A DNA stretch of 64,000 bases from Loktanella sp. M215 (GTDB lineage: Bacteria; Pseudomonadota; Alphaproteobacteria; Rhodobacterales; Rhodobacteraceae): NCBI RefSeq assembly GCF_021735925.1, contig NZ_WMEA01000001.1, positions 3,812,001 to 3,876,000 on the forward strand. Direction: 5' to 3'. Shown in pieces: positions 38,581-48,043 of this stretch; position 1 is the stretch's first letter, and each line of letters opens with the position of its first letter. A program made the position numbers and the translations under genes. The notes below the pieces were generated by a model that was not told the DNA's origin, ran no database searches, and was given only the letters and a program-made list of their open reading frames with translations.

Positions 38581-38643
38581 CCCCTTCTTCTGGTCAAAAA
38601 TACTTCGGGGGGAGACGCGAAGCGGCGGGGGGCTGGCCCCCCC
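38581..38643 (-). repeat. Dispersed palindromic repeat, copy B
   Basis: Inverted copy of the element at 6331. The tail reads CCCCTTCTTCTGGTC, then AAAAATACTTCGGGGG (38581-38611), followed by a stem-loop GGGGGG-CTGG-CCCCCC (38627-38642). It sits between the uvrC stop and the pgsA start. The GC stem differs in sequence from copy A while the tail is conserved. Confidence 0.75.
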
Positions 38644-38664
38644 TCCACCGCGCCGCGGGGCGCC

Positions 38665-40533
38665 TCAGCCATTTTCATGGAAATAGTCATAGATCGTCTG
38701 CGCCATGGTCTGGCTGATGCCATCGACCGCCTGCAGATCGCCCGCATTGGCGCGCGCCACCGCCTTGGCCGATCCGAAATGCGCCAGCAGCGCCCGCTTG
38801 CGCGTGGCGCCCACGCCCGGCACATCGTCCAGCGGCGTGGCCCCGATCGCCTTGGCGCGCTTGGCACGGTGGGTGCCGATGGCAAAGCGGTGGACCTCGT
38901 CGCGCATCCGCTGGATGAAATAGAGCACCGGGTCGTTGTGCCGCAGCGCCATCACCGACTTGCCGGTGCGGTGAAACTCTTCCTTGCCCGCATCCCGGTC
39001 AATGCCCTTGGCGACGCCGACCATCGGCACGTCGCCCACACCCAGCTTCTCCATGATCTCGCGCACGGCACTCACCTGCCCCGCACCGCCGTCGATCAGC
39101 AACAGGTCCGGCCAGGTGCCGCCCTTGCGCTCGGGGTCTTCCTTCAGCAGGCGCTGGAACCTGCGGGTCAGCACCTCCTTCATCATGCCAAAGTCATCCC
39201 CCGGCGTCAGGTCGTCGCCGCGGATGTTGAACTTGCGGTACTGGTTCTTCTCGAACCCGTCAGGCCCGACGACGACCATCGCCCCCACCGCAAAACTGCC
39301 CTGAATGTGGCTGTTGTCATAGACCTCGACCCGCTGTGGCACCTTGGGCAGATCGAACGCCTCAGCCACGCCTTTCAGCAGGCGGCCCTGCGTCGCCGTC
39401 TCGCTCATCTTGCGTGCCAGGCTCTCGCGGGCATTGCGCAGCGCGCCCTGCACCAGTTCCGCCTTCTCGCCCCGCTGCGGCACGAGGATCTCGACCTTGC
39501 GGCCCAGCTTGCCGGACAGCGCCTCGGCCATCAGATCGGGGTTGTCCAGCCCGTGCGACAGGATCAGCCCCTTCGGCGGCTCGCGGTCGGCATAGAACTG
39601 GCCGACGAAGGCCTCCATCACCTCTGACGGATCCTCGTCACCGCTGATCCGGGGGTAATAGTCGTGATTGCCCCAGTTCTGATTGGCCCGGATGAAGAAC
39701 ACCTGCACGCAGGCCTGCCCGCCGTCGATGTGCAGCCCGATGATGTCGGCCTCCTCAACATGCTTGGGGTTGATGCCTTGGGTCGTCTGCACCTGCGTCA
39801 GCGCCTTGATCCGGTCGCGCATCGCCGCGGCGCGCTCGAACTCCATCGCCTCGGATGCGGCAGCCATCTCGGCGGCCAGCGTCTCCTGAATACCCTTGGT
39901 GCGCCCCGACAGAAACGCCTGCGCATCGCGGACAGAGGCGCGGTAGTCCTCTGCCGTCACCAGCCCGCAGCAGGGGCCAGAGCAGCGCTTGATCTGGTAT
40001 TGCAGGCAGGGCCGCGTCCGCGTCTCGAAATCCTGGTCAGAGCAGTTGCGCAGCAGGAACACCCGCTGCAGCTGGTTCAGCGTCCGGTTGACGGCCCCCG
40101 CCCCCGCGAAGGGTCCGTAATAGTCGCCCTTCTCGGTCTTGGCCCCACGATGCTTCTTGATCTGCGGCCAGTCGTGGCCGGTGGTGACAAGGATGTTCGG
40201 GAACGACTTGTCGTCGCGCAGCAGCACGTTGTAGCGCGGCTTGAGCTGCTTGATCAGGTTCTGCTCAAGCAGCAGCGCCTCGGTTTCGGTCCGGGTGGTC
40301 AGGACCATCATGCCTTGCGTCTCTCGGATCATCCGCGCGATCCGGCCCGAATGCGGCCCCGGCCGGGAATAGTTCGTGACCCGCGCCTTGAGGTTGCGCG
40401 CCTTGCCGACGTAAAGCACCCTGCTCTCGCCATCCAGCATCCGGTAGACGCCGGGCGAGGCGTCCAGCGTCTTCACGAAGGCCGCGATATAGGCGTAGCC
40501 GGTCAGGGCAGCGCCGGTCTTGGTGTCAGTCAT
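38665..40533 (-). CDS. uvrC: Excinuclease ABC subunit C
   Basis: 622 residues. The N-terminal GIY-YIG nuclease ([20 protein letters not shown]), the UVR domain ([18 protein letters not shown]), the RNase-H-like second nuclease domain ([27 protein letters not shown]) and the C-terminal helix-hairpin-helix pair ([28 protein letters not shown]) are all present. UvrC cuts both sides of a lesion in nucleotide excision repair. No truncation seen. Confidence 0.97.
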   Translation of the reverse strand: MTDTKTGAALTGYAYIAAFVKTLDASPGVYRMLDGESRVLYVGKARNLKARVTNYSRPGPHSGRIARMIRETQGMMVLTTRTETEALLLEQNLIKQLKPRYNVLLRDDKSFPNILVTTGHDWPQIKKHRGAKTEKGDYYGPFAGAGAVNRTLNQLQRVFLLRNCSDQDFETRTRPCLQYQIKRCSGPCCGLVTAEDYRASVRDAQAFLSGRTKGIQETLAAEMAAASEAMEFERAAAMRDRIKALTQVQTTQGINPKHVEEADIIGLHIDGGQACVQVFFIRANQNWGNHDYYPRISGDEDPSEVMEAFVGQFYADREPPKGLILSHGLDNPDLMAEALSGKLGRKVEILVPQRGEKAELVQGALRNARESLARKMSETATQGRLLKGVAEAFDLPKVPQRVEVYDNSHIQGSFAVGAMVVVGPDGFEKNQYRKFNIRGDDLTPGDDFGMMKEVLTRRFQRLLKEDPERKGGTWPDLLLIDGGAGQVSAVREIMEKLGVGDVPMVGVAKGIDRDAGKEEFHRTGKSVMALRHNDPVLYFIQRMRDEVHRFAIGTHRAKRAKAIGATPLDDVPGVGATRKRALLAHFGSAKAVARANAGDLQAVDGISQTMAQTIYDYFHENG

Positions 40534-40820
40534 CGCGAAGTCCGTGATTCTGGGTGTGTCTGCAATGTTAACGCAATCGGGACAAGACGTAAGGCATCCA
40601 CGGATTCTGTGGATAACTCCGGGGGCACTTTGCTGTGAGGCGGATTTTTTCGTTGCATCCCGTGGGCTTCATCACTTTGCCGTATTTATAAGCAGTTCTT
40701 TATCTTATTGATTTTAAAATATTATTTTATGAAGGATTTATGAAGGCCACCCTCAAGCACATTAACCCCGGCAAAGTGAGGTCTTGGGTTGTCAAGGTGC
40801 ACAACTCGTATCGCGCAAGT
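40534..40820. other. 287-base intergenic region with a DnaA-box sequence and AT-rich patch
   Basis: Upstream of uvrC. It contains a perfect DnaA-box sequence (TTATCCACA on the minus strand, 40608-40616) inside the dyad ATCCAC/GTGGAT (40596-40614), and a very AT-rich stretch at about 40681-40740 that contrasts sharply with the GC-rich surroundings. It must include the uvrC promoter. A plus-strand frame from ATG 40740 starts here but continues antisense to the next gene, so I do not call it. Confidence 0.6.
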
Positions 40821-41597
40821 TTATTCGAGGCCCAGAACATCCGGCGTCTGCCACGCCAGATGCTGCCCGCCATCGACGGCGATCATCTGGCCCGTGACTG
40901 CGCGCGCGTCCAGCAGATAGAGGAGTGCGGTGCATATATCCGCGGCATCCGCCCCGCGCCCAAGGATCGTCGCGGCGCGCTGTGCCGCGAAATGTTCCGG
41001 CGACTGGCGAGCGCCTTTCAGCGTCGGGCCGGGGCCGATGCCGTTCACCCGGATGCGCGGCGCCAAGGCCTGCGCCGCCGTACGCGTCAGGGTCCACAGG
41101 CCCATCTTGGCCAGCGTGTAGGTCATGAATTCCGGCGTCAGCTTGTGGACGCGCTGGTCGATCATGTTGACGACCAGCCCCTGCGCCACCGGCTCGCCGT
41201 CATCGTCCATCGCCGGGTCCGGCACCTGTGCAGCGAAGTGTTGCGTCAGCATCAAGGGCGCGCGCAGGTTGGACCCCATGTGCCGGTCCCAGCTTTTCGC
41301 GGTGGCGGTATGAATGTCGTCGTGTTCAAAGATCGAGGCATTGTTGACCAGCACCGTCAACGGCCCACCCAAGCCTGCCACAGCGCGCCCGACAAGGTCG
41401 TCCGTCGCGGCGATGTCGAGCAGGTCGGCCTGCAGGGTCACCGCCTGCCGGCCCTTGGCGCGGATCAGGTCGGCGACCTCGGTCGCCCCGGCGGCGGACC
41501 CTGCGTAGTGCACAGCGACGTCATACCCGCGATCCGCCAGTGCCAGCGCCATGGCCCGCCCCAGACGCGCCCCTGCCCCGGTGACGAGCGCCTTCAC
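40821..41597 (-). CDS. SDR oxidoreductase, FolM/pteridine-reductase-like
   Basis: 258 residues from GTG 41597. The nucleotide loop reads VTGAGARLGRAMA (T-G-A-x-R-x-G) rather than the usual TGxxxGIG, and NNASIFEHD, YTLAKMGLWTLT and NGIGPGPTL follow; this combination is typical of dihydromonapterin/pteridine reductases (FolM, PTR1). It would reduce a pterin with NADPH. The start overlaps the CaCA stop by four bases. Adjacent to uvrC, a neighbourhood I recall as conserved in related genomes. Confidence 0.85.
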   Translation of the reverse strand: MKALVTGAGARLGRAMALALADRGYDVAVHYAGSAAGATEVADLIRAKGRQAVTLQADLLDIAATDDLVGRAVAGLGGPLTVLVNNASIFEHDDIHTATAKSWDRHMGSNLRAPLMLTQHFAAQVPDPAMDDDGEPVAQGLVVNMIDQRVHKLTPEFMTYTLAKMGLWTLTRTAAQALAPRIRVNGIGPGPTLKGARQSPEHFAAQRAATILGRGADAADICTALLYLLDARAVTGQMIAVDGGQHLAWQTPDVLGLE

Positions 41598-42517
41598 AGG
41601 ATGGACCAGACGTAGACAGCATAGGCAGCGGTCAGACCGATGCCCCAGAGGCGCGTCAGATTGCGACCCATGAAGACCAGCGGGATCATCAAGAGCGCGG
41701 ACCCCAGCATCACCCAGAGATCGAACGTCAGGAACTGCGTGTCCACCGGCACCGGGCCGACCAGCGTGGCGATGCCCATGATGCCGAGGATGTTGAACAG
41801 GTTCGACCCGACCACGTTGCCCAGCGCCACGTCGGCCTGACGGCGCAAGGCCGCCATGACGGTCGTCGCAAGCTCTGGCAGGGACGTGCCGACGGCGATC
41901 AGCGTCAGGCCGATCACGCTGTCGGACAGGCCGAAGTCCTGCGCGATGACCGTCGCCCCCCGGATCAGAAGCTCTGACCCGATCGGCAGGCCGATCAGGC
42001 CAAGCGCGAGGAACACGATGATCTTGCCCCAAGCCATCGAGGGGTCGGCGCCTTCGACCTCTGGCGGGGCGGGACTGCGGCGGGCCTTGAGCACGGCATC
42101 TGTCAGCATCGCCGCCAGACCGGCCAGCAGGATCAACCCGCTGATCCAGTTCAGCGGGCCGAAGAAGCACAGCACGATGAACAGCACCGAGGCCGCCAGC
42201 ATCTGCAGGTAGCTGGCGCGCACATCGGATTCGGAGGTGTGGATCACCGCGAGCAGCGCGGGGATACCCAGCACCAGCAGCACGTTGGCCGTGTTCGACC
42301 CGACCACGTTGCCCAGCGCCAGCCCCGGAAAGCCGTCGAGGATCGACTGGACGGAAATCAGCAGTTCAGGCGCGGAGGTCCCGAAGGCCACGATGGTCAA
42401 CGACACGATCAGCGCCGGCACGCCAAGGCGCAGGGCAAGGTTCACAGCACCTTTGACAAGGCTGTCCCCGGCGAAGATCAGGATGATCAGGCCGGCGGCG
42501 ACAAGGAGCCATTCCAT
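41594..42517 (-). CDS. Sodium/calcium antiporter (CaCA, YrbG type)
   Basis: 307 residues, ten to eleven membrane helices. Both inverted alpha repeats carry the ion-binding signature: AFGTSAPELLISVQSI in the first half and AVGTSLPELATTVMAA in the second, with GNVVGSN in both. It exchanges Ca2+ or another cation for Na+ or K+. It overlaps the small zinc-ribbon gene upstream (one base) and the FolM-like gene downstream (four bases), so all are in one transcript. Confidence 0.93.
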   Translation of the reverse strand: MEWLLVAAGLIILIFAGDSLVKGAVNLALRLGVPALIVSLTIVAFGTSAPELLISVQSILDGFPGLALGNVVGSNTANVLLVLGIPALLAVIHTSESDVRASYLQMLAASVLFIVLCFFGPLNWISGLILLAGLAAMLTDAVLKARRSPAPPEVEGADPSMAWGKIIVFLALGLIGLPIGSELLIRGATVIAQDFGLSDSVIGLTLIAVGTSLPELATTVMAALRRQADVALGNVVGSNLFNILGIMGIATLVGPVPVDTQFLTFDLWVMLGSALLMIPLVFMGRNLTRLWGIGLTAAYAVYVWSIL

Positions 42518-42684
42518 CAGGGGTTTCCCTTTTCACAGGCACAGGGGCCTTTGCCAATGTTGTAACGCCCGCATTTGGGGCATTTGGCCGCGGCCAATGC
42601 CTTCTGCCCTGGGAACCGCCATTTGCCGAACAGTCCAAGGACGAAGAAGAAGACGAGGAAGAGGGCCGCGACCTTGATGAGCAT
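42517..42684 (-). CDS. Small membrane-anchored zinc-ribbon protein, 55 residues
   Basis: A short gene fitted exactly between the S49 peptidase and antiporter genes, sharing one base with each. It encodes MLIKVAALFLVFFFVLGLFG (one membrane helix), a basic linker (KWRFPGQKALAAAK) and a CPKCGRYN ... GPCACEKG segment whose four cysteines (C35, C38, C48, C50) could bind zinc. No named family recognised. The tight overlaps argue that it is translated. It may assist the neighbouring peptidase or antiporter. Confidence 0.8.
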   Translation of the reverse strand: MLIKVAALFLVFFFVLGLFGKWRFPGQKALAAAKCPKCGRYNIGKGPCACEKGNP

Positions 42685-43478
42685 CAAAGACCGAACCGGG
42701 CAAAGGCGGTGCGATCCTCGATGCTGGCGATGGCGTCGCCCATGATCCGCGCGCCGAGGCGGGCAAAGAGCGATTTCTTCGGCCCGTAGCGGCGGAATTT
42801 CACGTCGTCGCCGTGGATCGCCTTCATCACAGGGATCAGGTGGCCGATGCCGTCGATCAAACCCTTGTCCTGCGCCTTGCGGCCGATCCAGACCTCGCCC
42901 GAGAAGATTGCGGGGTCGTCGTCCAGCAGCGCCTCGCGCCGGGATTTCACGTAATCGATGAAGATCTCGTGCAGGTCGGTCAGCCAGCCTTCAAGCTTCT
43001 GCACATCCTCGGGCTTTTCCGGCCGGAAGGGGTCGAGCATGGATTTCGAGGTGCCTGCCGTGTGCACGCGACGTTCGACGCCGTAGCGGTCGATCAGGTC
43101 GTGAAACCCGAAGCCCGCCGAGATGACGCCGATGGAGCCGATGAGGCTGCCTACATCGGCATAGATTTCATCCGCCGCACAGGCCAGCCAGTAGCCGCCA
43201 GAGGCCGCAACATCCTCGACGAAAGCGATGACGGGGACGTCGTGTTCCTGGCTGAGGCGGCGGATGCGCGCGGCGATCAGGGACGACTGCACAGGACTGC
43301 CGCCGGGGCAGTTGATCTGAAGCGCCACGGCCTTGGGTTTCCCCTTGGTGAAGGCCTTTTGCAGCACGGCGGCGAGGGAGGGGTCGTCCAACCCTCGGCC
43401 TGCGGTGGTTATGGCGCCTTGCAGGCGGACGACGTTGACCAGCGGGTCGCGGTTCACGAAGGGGATTTTCATTTTCAT
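42684..43478 (-). CDS. S49 family serine peptidase (SppA/SohB-like)
   Basis: 264 residues. The catalytic serine is in VAASGGYWLACAADEIYADV and a lysine in VHTAGTSKSMLDPF matches the SppA/SohB Ser-Lys dyad. GSLIGSIGVI follows the serine as expected. No N-terminal transmembrane helix is seen, unlike SohB, and the length is that of short single-domain S49 peptidases, which degrade cleaved signal peptides or membrane protein fragments. First gene of the run ending at the FolM-like reductase. Confidence 0.9.
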   Translation of the reverse strand: MKMKIPFVNRDPLVNVVRLQGAITTAGRGLDDPSLAAVLQKAFTKGKPKAVALQINCPGGSPVQSSLIAARIRRLSQEHDVPVIAFVEDVAASGGYWLACAADEIYADVGSLIGSIGVISAGFGFHDLIDRYGVERRVHTAGTSKSMLDPFRPEKPEDVQKLEGWLTDLHEIFIDYVKSRREALLDDDPAIFSGEVWIGRKAQDKGLIDGIGHLIPVMKAIHGDDVKFRRYGPKKSLFARLGARIMGDAIASIEDRTAFARFGL

Positions 43479-43540
43479 GCCCCCGATCTAGGTCCCCTGC
43501 CCCAGACCCGCAAGTCTTTGTCCCTGCGGTCTTGTGCGAC

Positions 43541-44302
43541 TTACTGACGGATGCGCCAGCCGGTGCGGAAGATCCACCAGATCGCCGTGAGGCAGGCCGC
43601 CATGAACAGGCTGATCGCCAGCAACGACAGGCCTACCGGCACGTCAGCACTGTCGAAGAACGCCCAACGGAAGCCACTGATCAGATAGACCACCGGGTTG
43701 AACATGGTGATCGTCTGCCAGACCGGCGGCAGCATAGTGACCGAGTAGAAGGATCCACCCAGGAAAACGAGTGGCGTGATGATCAGCAGCGGAATCAGCT
43801 GGAGTTGTTCGAAATTGCCGGCCCAGATGCCGATGATGAACCCCAGCAGCGCAAAGCTGACGCAGGTCATCACAAGGAAGGCCACCATCCAGAACGGATG
43901 CGCCACCTGAATATCGACGAAGAAGAATGCGGTGATGAAGATGATCGTGCCGATGAAGAGCGCTTTGGTCGCCGCGGCCCCGACATAGCCGATCGTGATC
44001 TCGATGAAGTTCACGGGGGCCGAGAGCAGTTCGTAGATCGTACCGATGAATTTCGGAAAGTAGATGCCGAAGCTTGCGTTGCTGGTGGACTGGGTCATCA
44101 CGGACAGCATGATCAGGCCCGGCACGATGAAGGCGCCGTAGCTGACGTTTTCCACCGTGTCGATCCGGCTGCCGATGGCGGTGCCGAAGACCACGAAGTA
44201 GAGCGACGTCGACAGCACCGGCGACACGAGCGACTGTGTGATCGTGCGGAAAAAGCGGGCCATCTCGAACTTGTAGATGGATTTGATCGCGGTCAGGTTC
44301 AT
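43541..44302 (-). CDS. ABC-2 type transporter permease (YadH-like)
   Basis: 253 residues with six membrane helices. The start [20 protein letters not shown] and the loop [20 protein letters not shown] match the ABC-2 permease family, closest to E. coli YadH. It overlaps its ATPase gene by four bases. Together they form an exporter of unknown substrate. Confidence 0.9.
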   Translation of the reverse strand: MNLTAIKSIYKFEMARFFRTITQSLVSPVLSTSLYFVVFGTAIGSRIDTVENVSYGAFIVPGLIMLSVMTQSTSNASFGIYFPKFIGTIYELLSAPVNFIEITIGYVGAAATKALFIGTIIFITAFFFVDIQVAHPFWMVAFLVMTCVSFALLGFIIGIWAGNFEQLQLIPLLIITPLVFLGGSFYSVTMLPPVWQTITMFNPVVYLISGFRWAFFDSADVPVGLSLLAISLFMAACLTAIWWIFRTGWRIRQ

Positions 44303-45225
44303 GCGTTGTCCTTTACCAGTCCGACAAAGATGTCTTCGAGGCTGCTTTGCTGGGTCTGCAGGTCGGTCATCACCAGCCCTGCGTCATTCATCTGGTTCAG
44401 CAGGCGGCGGATGCCGGTGCGTTCCTTGCGCGTGTCGTAGGTATAGACCAGCACGGTGCCGTCCTTTTCCAGCGTCAGATCATAATCCGACAGGCTGGCG
44501 GGGATCGCGGTGGCCTGTTCCGCCAGATCGACGCGCAGTTGTTTCTTGCCCATCTGGCTCATCATCTCGGCCTTGTCCTGCACCAGCAGGATCTGGCCCT
44601 TGCTGATGACGCCGACGCGGTCGGCGATGGCCTCGGCCTCTTCGATGTAATGGGTGGTCAGGATGATGGTGACGCCGGTAGCCTTGAGGTCGGCCACGAC
44701 GTTCCACATGTCCTTTCGCAGTTCGACGTCGACGCCGGCGGTCGGCTCGTCAAGGAATAGCACGCGCGGTTCGTGCGCCAAGGCTTTGGCGATCAACACG
44801 CGGCGCTTCATCCCGCCGGAGAGTTCCTTGACCCGGGACTTCGCCTTGTCGTCCAGCGACAGGCTTTTCAGGATCGCCATGACCTTTGCATCGTCGCGGG
44901 GCTTGCCGAAGAGGCCGCGGGAAAAGCTGACGGTGTTCTGCACCGTCTCGAAGGGTTCGAGGTTGATTTCCTGCGGCACGAGGCCGATCAGGGCGCGCGC
45001 CTGACGGTATTCCAGCAGCGTGTCGAAGCCGCCGACGCTGACCGTGCCAGAGGTTGGCACGGTGATGCCGCAGATGGCCGAGATCAGCGTGGTCTTGCCC
45101 GCCCCGTTGGGGCCGAGCAGGGCCAGAATCTCACCTTCCTCGATGTCGAGGTTGACCGATTTCAGCGCCTCGAACCCGGTGTCGTAGGTTTTGCGCAGGT
45201 TCTTGACGGACACGATCGCGGCCAT
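44299..45225 (-). CDS. ABC transporter ATP-binding protein (YadG-like)
   Basis: 308 residues from ATG 45225 (AAAGGAT upstream). Walker A is [12 protein letters not shown], the signature is [11 protein letters not shown], Walker B is [10 protein letters not shown] and the switch is [19 protein letters not shown]. The C-terminal part beyond about residue 230 is the regulatory extension seen in YadG-type exporters. It pairs with the permease that overlaps its end. Confidence 0.93.
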   Translation of the reverse strand: MAAIVSVKNLRKTYDTGFEALKSVNLDIEEGEILALLGPNGAGKTTLISAICGITVPTSGTVSVGGFDTLLEYRQARALIGLVPQEINLEPFETVQNTVSFSRGLFGKPRDDAKVMAILKSLSLDDKAKSRVKELSGGMKRRVLIAKALAHEPRVLFLDEPTAGVDVELRKDMWNVVADLKATGVTIILTTHYIEEAEAIADRVGVISKGQILLVQDKAEMMSQMGKKQLRVDLAEQATAIPASLSDYDLTLEKDGTVLVYTYDTRKERTGIRRLLNQMNDAGLVMTDLQTQQSSLEDIFVGLVKDNA

Positions 45226-45320
45226 GGGGGATCCTTTCGGGATGTTCGCGCGCAATATAAGCCCAGTCGCGGTCCGGCGATAGGTGCGGCAGCGCACAGT
45301 GCTGCTGCGGTGCCTACATG

Positions 45321-45350
45321 CAAGGGCCGGAGGCGTGCCCCCGGCCCTTG
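45321..45350 (-). terminator. Terminator-like hairpin after the TRAP operon
   Basis: CAAGGGCCGG (45321-45330) pairs perfectly with CCGGCCCTTG (45341-45350), around a 10-base loop. It lies 30 bases beyond the stop of the fused DctM gene and upstream of the ABC transporter start. There is no T-run on the minus strand, but the stem is strong. Confidence 0.6.
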
Positions 45351-45379
45351 CGCAGCATCAGGTCTGCGTCATGCGCCGC

Positions 45380-48025
45380 TCAGAAGTTGAGCGAGATATC
45401 GCGGTGGTGCGCGGCGCAGGAGGCGACTTCCAGCGCCTGCGCGCGCGGCAGGCGCGGTTGCTGGCGCAGACCGATGGTGTCGCGGATCGCGTCGTCGTAG
45501 GCGGTGACTCCGGGCAGAAGCTCTGTCGCTGCACGTGTGCGCCAAGCCATCTGAGTGTCGAAGAGCGCCTGCGCCTCGGCCAGATACGCCATCGCGCGTT
45601 CCGGATCGGGAGAGCGGTCGTCGATCTCTTTGCGGGCATCGGCCAGCAGGCCGCGGATCTCGCGCCCGCCATCGACGTCGCCCAGCATCGATTCCACCTC
45701 TTTGAAGCGGACGTCGGCGGTGTCACCGTCCATGCCGGGTGCATCGGCCACGAGGGCTGCGATGGGGGCGCGGATGGCCTCCAGCGCGTCGGTGCTGGCG
45801 ATGACGGCCTTCATGTCCATCACCGGCCCGTAAGCCTGATCGACCGTCCGGCGATAGAGGTTGCGGGCGGTCTCATTCTCTTTGTTGAGCACGTTGTAGG
45901 TCGCCTGCGTATCCTCCCATGTCGCGGGAATCTGCGCCTGCAGAGCGTCGACTTCGGACTGCAAGGCGTCGGCGCGGGCGGTCTGGGCTTCGCTGTCGCC
46001 GAAACCGCGGGACGCACGCAGGCGCAGGTCCGCGATTTCCTTGGTCCGGATCAGCATGTCGCGCTGCAGGCCGCGGACGATGGTGTGTTCGGGGCGGTAG
46101 TCCACGGCACCGTCGCGCAGGCGCTGCTGGATGGTCTGGATCTCGGCCATCATCGGGATCGCGGTTGCGGCCTTGTCCAGCCCCTCGATCCAATCGTCGC
46201 GCAGGTTTTCCGGCAGGTATGACACGTCCAGCCCGCGCGCCGTCTCGATGGCGGCGCTGATTTGCGGGCCACGCGTGTCGAAGGCGTCCGCGATGTATTC
46301 CTCGATGCAGTATTGCAACGCGGGGTTCACCGGCGGCGGCGCAGTTTCAGCCGTCAGGGACGTGCGCGCCGGCAGGTAGTTCACCAGCGGCGGGTTGAAG
46401 GCCACGATGATCAGCGCGAGGATCTGCAGCAAGATGAAGGCCACGACGCCCTTGTAGATCTGGATCGTCTTGAGCGCCGCCGGTGCGACGCCGCGCAGGT
46501 AGAACAGCGCGAAACCGAAGGGTGGTGTCAGGAACGAGGTCTGGATGTTCAGACCGATCATCACGCCCAGCCAGACGGCAGAGACGTTCGCCTCTGGATC
46601 GGCCAGCAGGATCGGGGCCACGATGGGCACCACGACGACCGCGATTTCGATGAAGTCCAGAAAGAAGCCCAGCACGAAAATCACCGTCATGACGATGATG
46701 AATTTCGTCCAGAAGCCGCCCGGCAACCCTTCGAGGAAGTGCTTGACCAGCTCCTCGCCACCGAAGGCGCGGAAGGCGGCTGTCAGCATGGCCGCACCCA
46801 GCAGGATGATGAACACAAGCGAGGTCGTCTTGGCGGTTTCGACCATAACGCCGGTCAGCGCGTCCTCGTTCGTGAAGGCGCGGATCCCGGACCAGATGAT
46901 CGAGATGACGATCAAACCGACGCCGATGGCGGCCAGTGTGACCCCCATGCGGTCGCTGGCGGTCTGCATGTTCAGGACGTTGGTGTTGTAGTTCGCCAGC
47001 GTCCAGGCCACCAGCGCCAGACCCACCGCCGCGATGATCGCGGGGGTAAAGCGTCCAGGGCGGCCTTTGGGATGCAGGCGATAGCCCGCCATGACCATGG
47101 CGCCGACGGCGCCGATGGCGCCAGCCTGGTTGACCGTGGCGACACCGGCAATGATCGACCCCAGCACCAGCAGGATCAGCGCCAGCGGCGGGATCATGGC
47201 CAGCAGGACGTTGCCGATAAAGGCCGCGTCGTATTTCCCCTCGTAGGGAACGGCAGGCGCCATTTTCGGCCGCAGGATCGCGATGGCGAGGACGTAAAGG
47301 ATGTAGATGGCCACCAGCAGCAGGCCCGGCACCAGTGCGCCAAGGAACATGTCACCGGCAGAAGTCGAGACGATGGCGAATTCCGACGGCATCGTCAGCT
47401 CGCCGGTCGCGACCTTGTAAAGCTCGGTCCGCGAGGTGCCCGCCTGATCAACGGCAGAGGCAAGCTGGTCGGCCAGAATGATGAGCACGATGGAGGGCGG
47501 AATAATCTGCCCCAGTGTGCCGGACGCCGCGATGACACCCGACGACAGGGAATTGGAATAGCCGTTGCGCATCATCGCGGGCAGGGAAATCATGCCCATC
47601 GCGACGACGGTCGCGCCCACGATGCCCGTCGTGGCGGCAAGCAGCGCGCCCACGACGATGACGGAGATGCCGAGGCCGCCCGGAATCGGGCCAAAGAGCT
47701 GGGCCATGTTAACCAGCAGATCCTCTGCGATCTTGGAGCGTTGCAGCATGATCCCCATGAAGATGAACAGCGGGATCGCGATCAGGGTGTCGCGTTCAGG
47801 CTCCCAATAGACGCCGCGCAGGTTGGTGACGCCGGCCGAGAGCCATTGCGACGGGCCGCCGTTGGCGAAATAGGCGGCTGTTGACCCTTCGAGCAGGAGA
47901 CCGACAAGGGCCGCGGCACCGACGGTCAAAATGGCCGATCCGGGCAGCGCGAAGGCCACCGGGTAGCCGGAGCCGAGCGCCGTGCCCATCACGACGAGCA
48001 GCATCAGAAGAAAGAAGAGTTCCAT
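45380..48025 (-). CDS. TRAP transporter large permease DctM with a long C-terminal extension
   Basis: 881 residues, about twice the usual DctM. Residues 1 to about 552 are the membrane permease (PVAFALPGSAILTVG, FGPIPGGLGISVIVVGALLA, ASGTLGQIIPPSIVLIIL, FLDFIEIAVVVVPIVAPILL, TSFLTPPFGFALFYLRG). Even this part is longer than typical, with an insertion around 190-225 and extra helices at about 325-380. From about 553 to the end is a soluble, mostly helical domain (for example QTARADALQSEVDALQAQI, coiled coil) that I do not recognise. It follows dctQ and dctP in the operon. Start ATG 48025. Energised by sodium in this family. Confidence 0.92.
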   Translation of the reverse strand: MELFFLLMLLVVMGTALGSGYPVAFALPGSAILTVGAAALVGLLLEGSTAAYFANGGPSQWLSAGVTNLRGVYWEPERDTLIAIPLFIFMGIMLQRSKIAEDLLVNMAQLFGPIPGGLGISVIVVGALLAATTGIVGATVVAMGMISLPAMMRNGYSNSLSSGVIAASGTLGQIIPPSIVLIILADQLASAVDQAGTSRTELYKVATGELTMPSEFAIVSTSAGDMFLGALVPGLLLVAIYILYVLAIAILRPKMAPAVPYEGKYDAAFIGNVLLAMIPPLALILLVLGSIIAGVATVNQAGAIGAVGAMVMAGYRLHPKGRPGRFTPAIIAAVGLALVAWTLANYNTNVLNMQTASDRMGVTLAAIGVGLIVISIIWSGIRAFTNEDALTGVMVETAKTTSLVFIILLGAAMLTAAFRAFGGEELVKHFLEGLPGGFWTKFIIVMTVIFVLGFFLDFIEIAVVVVPIVAPILLADPEANVSAVWLGVMIGLNIQTSFLTPPFGFALFYLRGVAPAALKTIQIYKGVVAFILLQILALIIVAFNPPLVNYLPARTSLTAETAPPPVNPALQYCIEEYIADAFDTRGPQISAAIETARGLDVSYLPENLRDDWIEGLDKAATAIPMMAEIQTIQQRLRDGAVDYRPEHTIVRGLQRDMLIRTKEIADLRLRASRGFGDSEAQTARADALQSEVDALQAQIPATWEDTQATYNVLNKENETARNLYRRTVDQAYGPVMDMKAVIASTDALEAIRAPIAALVADAPGMDGDTADVRFKEVESMLGDVDGGREIRGLLADARKEIDDRSPDPERAMAYLAEAQALFDTQMAWRTRAATELLPGVTAYDDAIRDTIGLRQQPRLPRAQALEVASCAAHHRDISLNF

Positions 48026-48043
48026 GTGGTCCGGTGTCCCCGA

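Noticed and set aside
40534..40820. Chromosomal or plasmid origin of replication
   Set aside because: Only one DnaA box was found and no replication gene is near.
40740..41615. Plus-strand 291-codon frame starting in the AT-rich patch with AGGA before its ATG
   Set aside because: It runs antisense through the whole FolM-like reductase, and its protein has no family features; only the first 25 codons are outside that gene.
46262..47884. 540-codon plus-strand frame opposite dctM
   Set aside because: Composition is Arg/His/Asp/Gln-rich, typical of the antisense of a GC-rich membrane protein gene; dctM has clear motifs on the other strand.
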